A stretch of DNA of 5,585 nucleotides from Opitutia bacterium (GTDB lineage: Bacteria; Verrucomicrobiota; Verrucomicrobiia; Opitutales; Coraliomargaritaceae): positions 1-5,585 of the forward strand of contig DOCS01000043.1 of assembly GCA_003503355.1 (NCBI GenBank), in the 5' to 3' direction. This document shows positions 5,056 to 5,585 of this stretch, piece by piece; the stretch's first letter is position 1, and every line of letters starts with the position of its first letter. The position numbers and the translations under genes were made by a program. The notes beneath the pieces were generated by a model. That model was not told where the DNA came from and made no database searches. It saw only the letters and a list, made by a program, of their open reading frames with translations.

Positions 5056-5585
5056 ATGCCCCCGGAAAACTACATCCTCGCCCTGGACCAAGGAACCACG
5101 AGCTCCCGCTCCATACTCTTCAATCATTCCGGCGAGATCATAGCCACTGCCCAACAAGCGTTCCAACAGATCTACCCCCAGCCGGGTTGGGTCGAACACG
5201 ATCCAACTGAAATCTGGACCAGTCAACGCGCCACCCTTTCGGAAGTACTGCAAACAACACGCCTTGGCGCCGAGGCCATTGCAGCCTTGGGAATCACCAA
5301 TCAACGTGAAACCACCATCGTCTGGAACCGAGACACAGGCATACCGCTCTACAATGCCATCGTTTGGCAAGATCGACGCACTGCGGACCGCTGCACTCAA
5401 CTCAAAGCTGACGGCTATGAGCCCATGGTCCGGCAGAAAACCGGCCTACGGCTCGACCCCTACTTCTCTGCCACTAAAATACAGTGGATTCTGGAACACG
5501 TGGCGGGCGCGCGGAGCCAAGCACAGGCCGGCCAACTCTGCTTCGGAACCGTCGATGCATGGCTCCTTTGGCAACTCACCGACGG
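5056..5585 (+). CDS. glpK: Glycerol kinase, N-terminal 176 residues (3' end outside window)
   Basis: A cytoplasmic FGGY-family kinase that phosphorylates glycerol to sn-glycerol 3-phosphate with ATP, the first step of glycerol catabolism. The window holds about a third of a protein that is normally near 500 residues. Visible signatures are the nucleotide-binding [10 protein letters not shown] (9-18), [11 protein letters not shown] (44-54), GITNQRETT (79-87), VWQDRRT (103-109), QKTGL then [13 protein letters not shown] (127-146) and [13 protein letters not shown] (163-175). Arg84, Glu85, Trp104 and Tyr136 sit where the E. coli enzyme has its glycerol-binding residues. The ATG at 5056 gives the normal N-terminus, and no in-frame ATG lies just upstream. 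There is no ribosome binding site. Expression is probably from the candidate promoter at 4991-5019. No other glycerol gene is in view. The frame is intact to the window edge. Confidence 0.96.
   Translation, partial: MPPENYILALDQGTTSSRSILFNHSGEIIATAQQAFQQIYPQPGWVEHDPTEIWTSQRATLSEVLQTTRLGAEAIAALGITNQRETTIVWNRDTGIPLYNAIVWQDRRTADRCTQLKADGYEPMVRQKTGLRLDPYFSATKIQWILEHVAGARSQAQAGQLCFGTVDAWLLWQLTD

Noticed and set aside
5002..5400. A 132-codon minus-strand frame antisense to glpK
   Set aside because: It is a shadow of the glycerol kinase frame, whose motifs are unmistakable on the plus strand.

Overview
This window is an ordinary stretch of bacterial chromosome. It carries the 3' end of rpe, a divergent two-component phosphorelay locus, a small cupin gene, trmL on the minus strand, and the 5' third of glpK. 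A signal peptide, a membrane-anchored hybrid histidine kinase and moderate G+C in the genes (about half by eye) suggest a Gram-negative organism. No start codon in the window has a recognisable GGAGG-type ribosome binding site. That habit and the style of the kinase would suit Verrucomicrobiota (Opitutales-like) or a similar phylum, but this placement is a low-confidence inference. No mobile elements, tRNAs, rRNAs or CRISPR arrays were seen.

Left part (1-479): the last 73 residues of ribulose-phosphate 3-epimerase, a weak terminator hairpin overlapping its stop codon, and about 250 bases with no convincing gene between convergent genes.

Central part (480-3756): a NarL/FixJ-type response regulator on the minus strand and, across a 450-base AT-rich divergent region, a plus-strand sensor locus. 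The sensor locus consists of a 161-residue secreted protein that ends in TGA, followed with zero spacing and in the same frame by a 543-residue hybrid histidine kinase (membrane segment, HisKA, HATPase, receiver, Hpt-like). Read together they have the layout of one membrane sensor kinase of about 705 residues: signal peptide, periplasmic part, membrane segment, kinase. The in-frame TGA is therefore the most notable signal here. It may be a recent nonsense mutation, a readthrough site, or a true split into two coupled genes. The divergent region holds several unexplained inverted repeats that could be operators for the regulator. The likely phosphate path is kinase His65, receiver Asp354, Hpt-like His482, then Asp53 of the divergent regulator.

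Right part (3757-5585): a single-domain cupin whose candidate promoter is so close to the ATG that the mRNA could be leaderless. It is followed by a convergent gap crowded with hairpins, then trmL (wobble-base tRNA 2'-O-methyltransferase, minus strand). Next is a divergent gap with a reasonable sigma70-like promoter for glpK (glycerol kinase), which runs off the window. These flanking genes look like independent housekeeping or metabolic units with no evident functional tie to the signalling locus.
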